Source: Parerythrobacter_A sp963799315 (GTDB taxonomy: Bacteria > Pseudomonadota > Alphaproteobacteria > Sphingomonadales > Sphingomonadaceae). Taken from it: 64,000 nt of DNA. Below the pieces are notes generated by a model, which was not told the DNA's origin, did not search any database, and saw only the letters and a program-made list of their open reading frames with translations. Position numbers and translations under genes: made by a program. Positions 1 to 9,710 of the stretch are shown here, piece by piece. The DNA lies in contig CAWCWP010000001.1 of NCBI GenBank assembly GCA_963799315.1, positions 1,240,001-1,304,000 on the forward strand. Direction: 5' to 3'. Numbering within the stretch: the first letter of the stretch is position 1; each line of letters starts with the position of its first letter.

Positions 1-2
1 GC

Positions 3-71
3 ACCGTAACCCTCGCTTTCGATCCGGGGCTTGCGATAGAAGGCGGCTTCGCGCAGTCTGTCTCGCCATGA
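3..71 (+). CDS. C-terminal end of an upstream protein (cut by the window edge)
   Basis: An open frame enters from the left edge and ends in TGA that overlaps the yacG start by ATGA, so it is the 3' end of a gene co-translated with yacG. Only about 22 residues are visible, ending in ...FAQSVSP, which is too little to identify. In related genomes the gene before yacG is often ribonuclease E/G (rng). That is a guess from synteny, not from the residues. Confidence 0.5.
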   Translation, partial: TVTLAFDPGLAIEGGFAQSVSP

Positions 72-250
72 GCAAGCTGCGCCCCTGCCCCATCTGCAAG
101 AAACCGCGCGATGCGGACCATGCGCCGTTCTGTTCGCAGCGATGCCGCGACCGCGATCTGGCGCAGTGGTTCGGCGATGGCTACGCCGTGCCCGGACGCC
201 ATGCCTCGCCAGAGGAAATGGCGGGCCAGTCCACACCGCCCGACGATTGA
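68..250 (+). CDS. yacG: DNA gyrase inhibitor YacG, zinc-binding
   Basis: A 60-residue protein, the usual size of YacG. The four zinc-ligand cysteines are visible as CPIC (C7, C10) and CSQRC (C22, C26), followed by the RCRDRDLAQWF block that typifies the family. YacG proteins bind GyrB and inhibit gyrase. The start ATG overlaps the stop of the preceding gene by four bases, suggesting translational coupling. The C-terminal part (SPEEMAGQSTPPDD) is short and polar, as expected. Confidence 0.9.
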   Translation: MSKLRPCPICKKPRDADHAPFCSQRCRDRDLAQWFGDGYAVPGRHASPEEMAGQSTPPDD

Positions 251-340
251 AAACGGCTTGCCAAGCTTGCGGGGCTTCGCCATACGCGCGGCTTCCAACC
301 GCTCGCCGGACGATCCGTTCGTTCGCTTTGCCGGGTGTCT

Positions 341-416
341 GCCTCGATAGCTCAGTTGGTAGAGCACACGATTGAAAATCGTGGTGTCGGTGGTTCGAAT
401 CCACCTCGAGGCACCA
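341..416 (+). tRNA. tRNA-Phe (GAA)
   Basis: A complete cloverleaf can be folded by eye. The acceptor GCCTCGA pairs with TCGAGGC. The D arm contains AGCTCAGTTGGTAGAGC. The anticodon stem CACGA/TCGTG encloses loop TTGAAAA with anticodon GAA at 374-376. The T arm has GGTTCGAATCC, and ACCA is encoded at the 3' end. Confidence 0.97.
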
Positions 417-457
417 TTCCCCGCCCGCCGGTCCTGCTCAATTTTAGGGAACTGCCC

Positions 458-1270
458 ATGTCCCGCCGCCGCCAGATTTACGAAGGCAAGGCCAAGATCC
501 TGTATGAAGGCCCCGAACCGGGCACCATCATCCAGTATTTCAAGGACGACGCCACCGCCTTCAACGCGGAAAAGCGCGGCACGATCAACGGCAAGGGCGT
601 GATCAACAACCGCATCAGCGAGTTCGTGTTCACGCGGCTGTCGCATATCGGCATCCCGACGCACTTCATCCGCCGCCTGAACATGCGCGAACAGCTGATC
701 CGGCAAGTCGAGATCGTGCCGATCGAGGTCATCGTGCGCAATGTCGCGGCAGGCTCCATCTGCAAGCGGCTGGGGCTGGAAGAGGGCGAGCAGCTGCCGC
801 ACACCCTGATCGAATATTGCTACAAGGACGATGCGCTGGGCGATCCGCTGGTATCGGAAGAGCACATTGCCTGCTTCAACTGGGCCGGTCCCGAAGAGAT
901 GCAGGACATCGCCAGCATGGCCATCCGCATCAACGATTTCCTGTGCGGCATGTTCGCTGCCGTCGATATCCGCCTGATCGATTTCAAGCTGGAATTCGGC
1001 CGCCTGTTCGAAAACGAATACAGCCGCATCATCCTGGCCGACGAGATCAGCCCGGACGGGTGCCGGTTGTGGGACCAGAAGACGAACGAGAAGCTGGACA
1101 AGGACCGCTTCCGCCGCGACCTGGGCGGAGAGCAGGAAGCGTATCAGGAAGTCGCGCGCAGATTGGGCCTGCTGGACGGCGAGAACAGCGGTCCGGGCGA
1201 AGTGTTCGACCTCAACGCCCATCGCGGGCGGATGCGCGGCAAGCCGAAAAAGGCACCGCCTTCCAAATAA
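458..1270 (+). CDS. purC: Phosphoribosylaminoimidazole-succinocarboxamide synthase (SAICAR synthetase)
   Basis: PurC joins aspartate to CAIR in an ATP-dependent step of purine synthesis in the cytoplasm. The 270-residue protein has the family features: YEGKAKILYE near the N-terminus, FNAEKRGTINGKG, the VEIVPIEVIVRNVAAGS block, and DEISPDGCRLWD near the C-terminus. The ATG at 458 opens the conserved RRRQIYEGKAK start; upstream in the same frame is tRNA-Phe, so longer starts are excluded. purS and purQ follow 3 kb downstream with a peptidase gene between. Confidence 0.97.
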   Translation: MSRRRQIYEGKAKILYEGPEPGTIIQYFKDDATAFNAEKRGTINGKGVINNRISEFVFTRLSHIGIPTHFIRRLNMREQLIRQVEIVPIEVIVRNVAAGSICKRLGLEEGEQLPHTLIEYCYKDDALGDPLVSEEHIACFNWAGPEEMQDIASMAIRINDFLCGMFAAVDIRLIDFKLEFGRLFENEYSRIILADEISPDGCRLWDQKTNEKLDKDRFRRDLGGEQEAYQEVARRLGLLDGENSGPGEVFDLNAHRGRMRGKPKKAPPSK

Positions 1271-1328
1271 CGGGTTCGCCGCGCGCGGGGTCTTGCCAGC
1301 GACGCAATGCGCACCGCACTTAGGGCGC

Positions 1329-4157
1329 ATGAAAAAACTCAGCCTCGTCGCCCTGCTGCTCGCCACCGCCGCCCCGCTGACCGCGCAGGATACGCCCGAT
1401 AGCGAACCGGTCTGGGCGTTCGAGACCAGCGACATCGCCCCCGATCCCGCCTTCGTGTTCGGGCGGCTCGACAACGGCATGCGCTATATCGTGCGCCAGA
1501 ACGACCGGCCCGAAGGCACCGCGCTGGTGCGCCTGCATGTCGGATCGGGCAGCCTGTCCGAAAACGAGAACGAACGCGGGCTGGCGCATTTCCTCGAGCA
1601 TATGGCGTTCAACGGGTCGAAGCGCATTCCCGAAGGCGAGATGATCAAGCTGCTGGAGCGCGAAGGGCTGGCTTTCGGCGCGGACACCAATGCCAGCACC
1701 GGGTTCGAGGCGACGACCTACAAGCTCGACCTGCCGCGCGCCGATGCCGACTTGCTGGACACCGTGCTGATGATCCTGCGCGAAACGGCGAGCGAGCTGA
1801 CACTGGACCCCGAAGCCATCGACCGCGAGCGCGGCGTCATCCTGTCCGAACGGCGCGACCGCAACACCTTCGGCCTGAAGAACGTCATCGATTCCATCGC
1901 CTTCCAGACGCCCGACGCACGCTATGGCAATCGCCTGCCCATCGGCGTGGAAGAGGTGCTGCGCAACGCCGACGCCGCCACCTTCCGCGCGTTTTACGAA
2001 CGCGAATATGTGCCCGCCAACACGACGCTGGTGATCGTTGGCGATTTCGCGCCGGACGTGATGCAGGCTGCCATCGAGAAGCATTTTGCAAGCTGGCAGG
2101 GCGCAGCCGACCCGGCGGAACCCGTCACCGGCCCGGTCGCGCTGGACCGTGCGGGAGAGACCGACATCTATCTCGATCCTTCGCTCAACGAGCAAGTCAG
2201 CGTCGCCCGCTTCCAGGCGTGGACCGACCGGCCCGATACGCAGGCGACGCGACGCGAAAGCCTGTTGCGGTCCATCGGCTACGCCATCGTCAATCGCCGC
2301 CTCGCCAGCCTCGCGCGGCAGGAGGATGCGCCGTTCCTGTCCGCCGGTTTCGGCAGCAGCGACGTGTTCGAGGATGCCCGCGCAACATCGCTGACCGTCA
2401 ATACCGCAGACGGCGGCTGGGAGGCCGGTCTCGAAGCTGCGGCGCAAACGGTACGAACGGCGCTGGCGTTCGGGTTTTCGGACGCCGAACTGGCCGAACA
2501 GGTCGCGCGCGGCCGGACTTCGCTGGAAAACGCCGTCGCTGCTGCCGAAACGCGGACCAATGGCGCGCTGACAGGTGCGGCGCTGGCGCTGGTGCAGAAC
2601 GAAACTATCCCCTCCACGCCCGAAGACAGCCTCGCGCGGTTCGAGGCGCAGGTCGGCGATATCACGACCGACATGGTGCTGGCCGCGATCACCGCCGACG
2701 CTGCGCCGCTCGACAATCCGCTGATACGTTTCGTGGGGCGGACCGCGCCCGAAGGCGATGCCGCTGCCCTGCGCACCGCATGGAACGCCATCGTCGCCAG
2801 CCCGCCTGCGGCGATGGTACAGCAGGACACCGCCGCATTCGCCTACACCGATTTCGGCACGCCGGGCACGGTCGCCAGCGACACGGTGGACGAGCGGCTG
2901 GATATCCGCACGCTGGTCTTTGCCAATGGCGTGCGGCTGAACCTCAAGCGCACCGACCTGAGCGCCGACCGGGTCAGCTACCGCATGAACCTGGATGGCG
3001 GCAACCTGCTGGCGACGCGCGACAATCCGGACGTGCTGGCGCTGTCCCGGTTCCTGTCGCGCGGCGGGCTGGGTGAACATTCGCAGGACGAGCTAACGAC
3101 CATTCTGGCCGGACGCAGCGTGGCCTTCAACCTGCGCCCCGCGAGCGAAACTTTCATATCCTCCGGCACCACCACGCCGCGCGATCTGGAACTGCAACTG
3201 CAATTGCTGGCCGCCGCGCTGACCGATCCGGGATACCGCGCGGAAGGCGAGACGCTTTACCGGCGGCAAGTCGAGAACTTCTACCAGTCGCTCGCCGCCA
3301 CACCGGGCAGCGCCTATGGCAACGCCATCGGCAACATCCTGTCCGACGACGATCCGCGCTTCTCGCTGACCCCCGAACCCGTCGCCGCCGCGCAGACCTA
3401 CGATACGCTGCGCACCGTGCTGGACGACCGGCTGGAGAATGGCGCCATCGAACTGGCGCTGGTCGGCGATATCGACGAGGATGCGGCCATTGCGCTGGTG
3501 GCGAAGACGCTGGGCGCGCTGCCTGCGCGCGAGGCGAATTTCCAGCGCCGCGAGGCCAACCGCGACCGGACTTTCACGGCAGACCGCAGCGCCCGCACCC
3601 TGTATCACGACGGCGAAGCGGACCAGGCCCTGCTGCGCTTTGTCTGGCCGACCGACGACGACAGCGACCTGACGCGGATGCTGACGCTGGAGCTGCTGGC
3701 GCGCGTGGCTCGGATCGAGTTGCAGGAGGAACTGCGCGAGCGGTTGGGCCAGGCTTATTCGCCCGGTGCGAGCCATTCGGCATCGGGCACCTATCCCGGC
3801 TACGGCACCTTCGCGCTGGGATCGACGCTCGACCTGACCGCCCTGCCCGATGGCCGCGCCGCGACGCTGGCCACGGTCGAGCGCCTGCGCTCCATCCCGA
3901 TGGATGCCGACCGCATCGAACGCGCTCGCAGGCCGCTGCTCGAAGCGTATGACAACGCGCTGAAAAGCAATGGGGGGTGGATGTCGCTGGTCGATCGCGC
4001 GCAAAGCGAGCCGGAAGATATCGACCGGTTCCAGGCAGCACGCGGCATTCTTGCCGAATTGACGCCGGAAGCCGTGCAAGCTGCCGCGCGACAATATTTG
4101 ACGATGGACGGCGCGCTGGAGGTGCAGGTCGTCCCGCGCCCCGCTGAAAGCGAGTAG
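1329..4157 (+). CDS. M16 family zinc peptidase (pitrilysin/insulinase-like), exported
   Basis: A 942-residue two-half M16 metallopeptidase. A Sec signal peptide (MKKLSLVALLLATAAPLTAQ) points to the periplasm or cell surface. The inverted zinc motif HFLEH lies at residues 87-91 and the third ligand glutamate is near residue 167 in DRERGVILSE. The C-terminal half lacks the motif, as is usual for the inactive half. The ATG at 1329 is chosen because it begins the signal peptide; the frame is open slightly further upstream without a plausible leader. It splits purC from purS-purQ. The substrate is unknown. Confidence 0.9.
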   Translation: MKKLSLVALLLATAAPLTAQDTPDSEPVWAFETSDIAPDPAFVFGRLDNGMRYIVRQNDRPEGTALVRLHVGSGSLSENENERGLAHFLEHMAFNGSKRIPEGEMIKLLEREGLAFGADTNASTGFEATTYKLDLPRADADLLDTVLMILRETASELTLDPEAIDRERGVILSERRDRNTFGLKNVIDSIAFQTPDARYGNRLPIGVEEVLRNADAATFRAFYEREYVPANTTLVIVGDFAPDVMQAAIEKHFASWQGAADPAEPVTGPVALDRAGETDIYLDPSLNEQVSVARFQAWTDRPDTQATRRESLLRSIGYAIVNRRLASLARQEDAPFLSAGFGSSDVFEDARATSLTVNTADGGWEAGLEAAAQTVRTALAFGFSDAELAEQVARGRTSLENAVAAAETRTNGALTGAALALVQNETIPSTPEDSLARFEAQVGDITTDMVLAAITADAAPLDNPLIRFVGRTAPEGDAAALRTAWNAIVASPPAAMVQQDTAAFAYTDFGTPGTVASDTVDERLDIRTLVFANGVRLNLKRTDLSADRVSYRMNLDGGNLLATRDNPDVLALSRFLSRGGLGEHSQDELTTILAGRSVAFNLRPASETFISSGTTTPRDLELQLQLLAAALTDPGYRAEGETLYRRQVENFYQSLAATPGSAYGNAIGNILSDDDPRFSLTPEPVAAAQTYDTLRTVLDDRLENGAIELALVGDIDEDAAIALVAKTLGALPAREANFQRREANRDRTFTADRSARTLYHDGEADQALLRFVWPTDDDSDLTRMLTLELLARVARIELQEELRERLGQAYSPGASHSASGTYPGYGTFALGSTLDLTALPDGRAATLATVERLRSIPMDADRIERARRPLLEAYDNALKSNGGWMSLVDRAQSEPEDIDRFQAARGILAELTPEAVQAAARQYLTMDGALEVQVVPRPAESE

Positions 4158-4265
4158 GCGTCGACCACGCTGCGCGGCGTGCCGATTGCGTCAGGCGACA
4201 GGCGCGGTATAGGCGGCGCAAAGTCCATGCCGCCATTGGCACGGCTTGCGATACGGGAGTTTGCG

Positions 4266-4502
4266 ATGAAGGTGCTGGTCCATGTTTCCCTGAAACCCGG
4301 CGTGCTCGATCCGCAGGGTCGGGCCGTCCACCATGCGTTGCAGGGGCTGGGCTTCGACGGCGTCGATGATGTGCGGGTCGGGCGTGCGCTGACGCTGGAT
4401 GTGGCGGACGATACCAGCGACGCCGATATCGACGCGATGTGCCGCACCCTGCTCGCCAATCTGGTGATCGAGGATTACCGTATCGAGAAGCTGGCGGCAT
4501 GA
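4266..4502 (+). CDS. purS: Phosphoribosylformylglycinamidine synthase subunit PurS
   Basis: PurS is the small subunit of the three-part FGAM synthase (PurS-PurQ-PurL), where it helps pass ammonia from PurQ to PurL. The 78-residue protein shows the family pattern: KVLVHVSLKPGVLDPQG, then a central GLGFDGVDDVRVGRALTLDV and C-terminal LLANLVIEDYRIE. A GGGAG ribosome-binding site lies 8 bases before the ATG. Its stop overlaps the purQ start (ATGA). purL is not in the window. Confidence 0.95.
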   Translation: MKVLVHVSLKPGVLDPQGRAVHHALQGLGFDGVDDVRVGRALTLDVADDTSDADIDAMCRTLLANLVIEDYRIEKLAA

Positions 4503-5178
4503 GCGCCCGCTGCGCCGTCGTCACCTTTCCGGGATCGAATTGCGACCGCGACATGGCGGTTGCGCTGGAGCGTGCCAGCGGCAGCAGCACCGTTGCGCCT
4601 GTGGCATGGCGATACGGAACTGCCGGAGGGGCTGGACCTTATCGCCCTGCCCGGCGGCTTTTCCTATGGCGATTACCTGCGCAGCGGCGCGATGGCGGCG
4701 CGCAGTGCGATCATGCCGGAAATCGTCAAGGCTGCCGCGCGCGGGGTGCGCGTCCTGGGCATCTGCAATGGCTTTCAGGTACTGACCGAGACCGGGCTGT
4801 TGCCGGGTGCCATGATGCGCAATGCAGGCCAGCGGTTCATCTGCCGCACCGCGCGCCTGCGGGTCGAAAACACCGCGACCGATTTCACCAAGGGATACGA
4901 AGCCGGCGAAGAGATCGCCATTCCCGTGGCGCATCACGACGGCAATTACTTCGCCGATGCCGAGACGCTTGATATGCTGGAAGGCGAAGGCCGTGTGGCG
5001 TTCCGCTATCTCGATCCGGTGCAACGGCTCTCAGCGCGACATTGCGGGCATCGTCAATGCGGCAGGCAACGTGCTCGGCATGATGCCGCATCCCGAACGC
5101 GCGGTCGATGTGGCGCATGGCGGAACAGACGGGCTGCGCCTGTTCGAGGACGCAATCGGCGCGCTCGTCGGCGCATAA
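4499..5178 (+). CDS. purQ: Phosphoribosylformylglycinamidine synthase subunit PurQ (two frameshifts in the sequence)
   Basis: PurQ is the class I glutamine amidotransferase subunit that supplies ammonia to PurL. Visible are VTFPGSNCDRD at the N-terminus, LPGGFSYGDYLR, the nucleophile cysteine in LGICNGFQ, and the MMPHPERAVD block carrying the catalytic His and Glu. The frame breaks twice, each time by one extra base: near 4581-4600 and near 5020, where DPV should continue into NGSQRDIAGIV. Removing both gives 225 residues, normal for PurQ. The start overlaps purS by four bases. Sequence error is the likeliest reason because PurQ is needed for purine synthesis. Confidence 0.92.
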
Positions 5179-5202
5179 CCGCCCAATCGCTTAACGGCAC
5201 AA

Positions 5203-7575
5203 TCAGGCGGAAAGGGCCGCCTGTCGCTGGAACAGCTGCGCAACATCGGATGTCGGCATCGGCCGTCCGAAATGATAGCCCTGGATCTTGGTGCAGCCCA
5301 GCTTGCGGATCATCTCCGCTTCCTCGTCGTTTTCGACGCCTTCCGCCGTGGTCCACATTTCCAGACTGTCCGCCATCGCCACCACGGCGCGGATAATGGC
5401 CAGGCTTTCCGCCTCGCCCTTGGCTGCGCCCTGTACGAAAGACCGGTCGATCTTGATGGTCGAGAATTTCAGCTTGTTGAGATAGCCGAGCGACGAATAG
5501 CCTGTCCCGAAATCGTCCAGCGCGACAGTGCAGCCGATGGCGATGCACTGTTCCAGCGCGCTGCGCGCCAGTTCCGGATCGCGCAGGAAGATACTTTCGG
5601 TCACTTCCAGTTCCAGCCGCGCGGGCGGCAGGCCGGTCTGCGTCAGCGCGCGGACAACCGTGTTGGCAAAGCCGGGTTCGACCAGCTGTTCGCCCGACAC
5701 GTTCACCGCCACGCGGATCTCGCCCGGCCAGGTCATCGCCTCGGCGCATGCCTGTTCCAGCACCCAGGTACCGATGGGCACGATCAGGCGGGTGTCCTCG
5801 GCGACGGGGATGAACTTGTCCGGACCGACGAATCCGTGTTCCTTGCTGTTCCAGCGAAGCAGCGCTTCGAAGCTCATCAACTGTTCCGAATTGGCGTTCA
5901 CCACCGGCTGGTAATGGACCGACAATTCGCCGTTTTCGATGGCGGTGCGCAGCGAGAATTCCAGCTTGCGCCGTTCCTCCGCATGCTGGTGCAGGCTTGG
6001 TTCGTAAGCGAAATGTTCGCCACCGCCCTCGTCCTTGGCGCGATACAGCGCGAGGTCGGCATTGCGCATCAATTCCTCGACCGTATGCCCGTCGCGCGGA
6101 CCGATGGCACTGCCGACACTGGCGCCGACATAGAGGGTGTGATTGTCCAGCTCGTAAGGCTGCGAAAGGCGCGCAATAATGCGTTTCGCCATGCGGTCGA
6201 CGCAGCCCTTGTCGGACGCATCGCGGATAACGATGGCGAATTCATCGCCGCCCAGCCGCCCGCAAATGGCGCTTTCGTCCATCAGGTCGCGCAGGCGCGA
6301 GGATACTTCGGCCAACAGCCGGTCGCCGACCATGTGGCCGAGCGAATCGTTGACCGCCTTGAACCGGTCCAGGTCGAGCATCATGAAGGCGCAGCGCGTG
6401 CGCCACTGGTCGGCAAATTTCAGCGCATCGCGCAGCGCTTCGTTCAGCATCAGGCGGTTGGGCAGGCCGGTCAGCGTGTCGTAGCGCGCGAGATAGGCGA
6501 TTTTTTCGTTGGATTCGCGCTGTTCGGTCACGTCGGAGCCAACGCCGCGAAAGCCGCTGAACGTGCCCTCGTCATCGAATATCGGTGCGCCGGACAATTC
6601 CCACCAGCTTGGCTTGCCGTTGATGTCGACCTTGATGACAAGGTCGGCGAAATTCTCGCGCTCTTTCAGTTTTGCCGCAAGGTCGTGCAGGCTGGGCGAG
6701 AATTGCCCGCTTTCCCACGCATCGCCCGCCAGCAATTCGAGGAACGGCTTGCCGTTGATATCTTCGGGTGCCCTGCTTAGCGCCATCGAGAAGCGCGAGG
6801 ATGCCGCACGGATGCGCTTCTGCGTATCGATCTGCCACAGCCAGTCGCCTTGATTGTCGTCGAACTGGCCGAGAAGCAGGTTGACGACCTCGTCCTTCTC
6901 GGTCGAACCATCCTGCGCGATCTGCGCCAGCAGGAATGTACGCGCAACGGCCATCGATCCGACCAGGATCAGGCAGGCGAACATCGCAACGGCACCGGCC
7001 AGCAACGGCTCACCCAGCCGCAGCGCGGCGGCGATCGTCGAAATACTGGCGAGGGATGTGAGGATTGCCGTGGTGACAGGAACCGCGGCAAGGAACAGCG
7101 CCGATCCGGCAATCAGGGCGCTCAGCACGACCCATACCAGCATCAGCTGGCTCGCCGTGCCGTACCAGCCGATGGCCATCGGCACGAAGGCATACATGGC
7201 GCAAACAAGGCTGCCGGAGATAATATAGCCCGACACTTCGGACGGTGTCGGGCGGCCCGGATGCTCGCACAAGGCCGTCAGCTTGTTGCGTGAAAATACA
7301 ATCGCGCACATAAACAGCGCGAACCATATGCCGACAGCCACCGCGCCGACGGCAGGCAGGGCAATGACGCTCAGCAGGACGGAACCGGCAAAGTGTCCGG
7401 CCAGCCTGACCGATGCATTATCGGATGATGCGGTAAACTGGAGCGCGCGCAGGCGTGCCCAGTCATCGCTTCCCCGGTTGGAGAAACCCAGCACCGCAAG
7501 CGCGGGCATGTCGGCAGACAAGGCGGCGGACTCCGCCGCAGGTTCGGCTTCGGGTGTGGATTGCGCTTCGGTCAC
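5203..7575 (-). CDS. Membrane-anchored PAS-GGDEF-EAL cyclic-di-GMP enzyme
   Basis: A 790-residue signalling protein. The N-terminal third has about six hydrophobic segments (residues 60-220), followed by a PAS domain (DWLWQIDTQKRI to VTEQRE), a GGDEF domain with intact GRLGGDEF, and an EAL domain with intact SFEALLRW, DDFGTGYSSL and TAEGVE. Both catalytic signatures look complete, so it could make and degrade c-di-GMP; which activity dominates cannot be read from sequence. The start at 7575 gives a 25-residue acidic, alanine-rich leader. It is convergent with purQ. The PAS ligand is unknown. Confidence 0.92.
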   Translation of the reverse strand: MTEAQSTPEAEPAAESAALSADMPALAVLGFSNRGSDDWARLRALQFTASSDNASVRLAGHFAGSVLLSVIALPAVGAVAVGIWFALFMCAIVFSRNKLTALCEHPGRPTPSEVSGYIISGSLVCAMYAFVPMAIGWYGTASQLMLVWVVLSALIAGSALFLAAVPVTTAILTSLASISTIAAALRLGEPLLAGAVAMFACLILVGSMAVARTFLLAQIAQDGSTEKDEVVNLLLGQFDDNQGDWLWQIDTQKRIRAASSRFSMALSRAPEDINGKPFLELLAGDAWESGQFSPSLHDLAAKLKERENFADLVIKVDINGKPSWWELSGAPIFDDEGTFSGFRGVGSDVTEQRESNEKIAYLARYDTLTGLPNRLMLNEALRDALKFADQWRTRCAFMMLDLDRFKAVNDSLGHMVGDRLLAEVSSRLRDLMDESAICGRLGGDEFAIVIRDASDKGCVDRMAKRIIARLSQPYELDNHTLYVGASVGSAIGPRDGHTVEELMRNADLALYRAKDEGGGEHFAYEPSLHQHAEERRKLEFSLRTAIENGELSVHYQPVVNANSEQLMSFEALLRWNSKEHGFVGPDKFIPVAEDTRLIVPIGTWVLEQACAEAMTWPGEIRVAVNVSGEQLVEPGFANTVVRALTQTGLPPARLELEVTESIFLRDPELARSALEQCIAIGCTVALDDFGTGYSSLGYLNKLKFSTIKIDRSFVQGAAKGEAESLAIIRAVVAMADSLEMWTTAEGVENDEEAEMIRKLGCTKIQGYHFGRPMPTSDVAQLFQRQAALSA

Positions 7576-7641
7576 GCAATCCCGTTAGCGCGGAAGGGTT
7601 AGCACACCGTAAACCACATCACTGCGACGCGCAGCAGGTAC

Positions 7642-9478
7642 CTATTCGACCGTCACCGACTTCGCCAGATTGCGCGGCTGGTCGACATCGGTGCCTTTCA
7701 CGCAGGCGACATGATAGGCCAGCAACTGCACCGGCACAGCATATACCAGCGGCGCGATCAACGGGTGGACCTTGGGCATTTCGATGGTGGCGAGGCACCC
7801 CTCGCCCGCCTCGGCCAGTCCGGCAGCATCGGACACCAGCACGATCTGCCCGCCGCGCGCGCGCACCTCCTGCATGTTCGACACCGTCTTCTCGAACAGC
7901 GGGCCGGACGGGGCCAGCACGATCACCGGCACATGCTCGTCGATCAGCGCGATGGGCCCGTGCTTCATCTCGCCCGATGCGTAGCCTTCTGCGTGGATAT
8001 AGCTGATTTCCTTCAGCTTCAGCGCCCCTTCCAGCGCCAGCGGATAATCCGGCCCGCGGCCCAGATACAGCACATCGCGCGCCGGAGCGATCAGCGGGGC
8101 CATCGCCGCGATATCGTCGTCATGGGCCAGCGCGGCATTCAGCGCGGCGGGCGCTTCGAGCAGGTGCTTGACCACATATTGTTCTTCCTCGCGATCCATC
8201 AGCCCCTTGCGCACCGCCATATGCGCAGCCAGCGCAGCCAGAACCGCCAGCTGGCAGGTAAATGCCTTGGTCGAGGCGACACCGATTTCCGGGCCGGCAT
8301 GGGTCGGCAGCAGCAAGTCCGCCTCGCGCGCCATCGAGCTGGTCGGCACGTTGACCACCACGCCGATGGTCTGCCCTTCCGCCTTGCAATGGCGCAGCGC
8401 GGCCAGTGTGTCCGCCGTCTCCCCGCTTTGCGAAATAAACAGCGACAGCCCGCCATCCTCCAGCACCGGCTCGCGATAGCGGAACTCGCTGGCGACATCG
8501 ATATCCACCGGCACGCGTGCGAATTGTTCGAACCAGTATTTCGCAACCATTCCGGCATAATAGGACGTGCCGCAGGCGACGATGGTGATGCGGTTGATAC
8601 GGCTGAGGTCGAAATCGATCTGCGGCAGGGCTACCGTCTCGTCGGACTGGCGCACATAGCTGCCCAGGGTCTGCGCGACCACGGTGGGCTGCTCGAATAT
8701 CTCCTTCTGCATGTAATGGCGGTATTCGCCCTTCTCCACTGCCGCCGCAGTTGCGCCGGAGCGCACCACGGGCCGGTCCACCGCCGCGCCCGCCTGGTCC
8801 ACGATCTCCGCGCCGTCGCGCGTGATGACGACCATGTCGCCTTCTTCCAGATAGGTGATGCGCTGCGTCAGCGGGGCCAGCGCCAGCGCGTCGGACCCCA
8901 GATACATCTCGCCGTCGGTTTCCTCCTCGCCATAGCCGACGACCAGCGGCGACCCGCGACGCGCGCCGATCAGCATGTCGGGATGGCGGCGGAACGCTAT
9001 CGCCAGCGCAAATGCGCCGCGCAGACGTGGGCAGCACGGTGGCGACCGCATCGCGCGGCGCCGCACCGCTTTCGATCTCGCGCGAGACCAGATGCGCGAC
9101 CACTTCGCTGTCGGTTTCGCTTTCCAGCGTGCGCCCGCCCGCAAGCAGCTCGTCGCGCAGCGGCTTGTAGTTCTCGATAATGCCGTTGTGGACCAGCGCG
9201 ACTTCGGCGGTGGCGTGCGGGTGCGCGTTCTCGCTGGTCGGTGCGCCATGCGTGGCCCAGCGGGTGTGCGCGATACCGATAGTGCCCGGTGCCGGATCGC
9301 CTTCCAGCACCTTTTCCAGATTGAGCAGTTTGCCGGGCGCACGGCGGCGCACCAGTTCATCACCGGAAATCGTGCAGATGCCCGCGCTGTCATAGCCACG
9401 ATACTCCATGCGCCGCAGCCCCTCGACAAGCTGCTCCGCCACATCGTTCCTGCCGACAATTCCGATTATTCCGCACAT
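7642..9478 (-). CDS. glmS: Glutamine--fructose-6-phosphate aminotransferase (isomerizing) (one frameshift)
   Basis: GlmS makes glucosamine-6-phosphate from fructose-6-phosphate and glutamine, the first step to UDP-GlcNAc for peptidoglycan and LPS. The mature N-terminus MCGIIGIVG carries the catalytic Cys; GYDSAGIC, HTRWATHGAPT and HNGIIENY follow, then the SIS domains (SQSGETADTLAAL, STKAFTCQ) and the C-terminal DQPRNLAKSVTVE. One extra base near 9021-9032 breaks the frame between DAVATVLP and LRGAFALAIAF. Corrected length is 611 residues, typical for GlmS. The enzyme is normally essential, so sequence error is favoured. Confidence 0.95.
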
Positions 9479-9710
9479 GGCCGGTTCCGTTTCACATTGG
9501 GCGCGCGCCGTATCCCCCAGGCGTCGCAGTCGTGGGTTTCGCGCACGCTCTAGCCTATCATTGCGCCGTTGCAATCGTGGCCGCGCCAGACAGCTTGCGC
9601 GCCTTAGGACATTACTAAGGTTTCCATCTTAGTAACCATCCCCAGAAAGCAGGGCTTCGTCATGTTCAGGCATGACAGCCCCTGACCAAACCTGACCTTT
9701 ATTGGGGGCG

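Noticed and set aside
341..416. tRNA-Phe as an integration site
   Set aside because: Both flanks are core genes and no duplicated tRNA end was found.
1320..3080. A 586-codon open frame on the minus strand opposite the M16 peptidase
   Set aside because: High-GC shadow frame. The peptidase on the + strand has the signal peptide, zinc motif and expected length; the antisense product has no motif.
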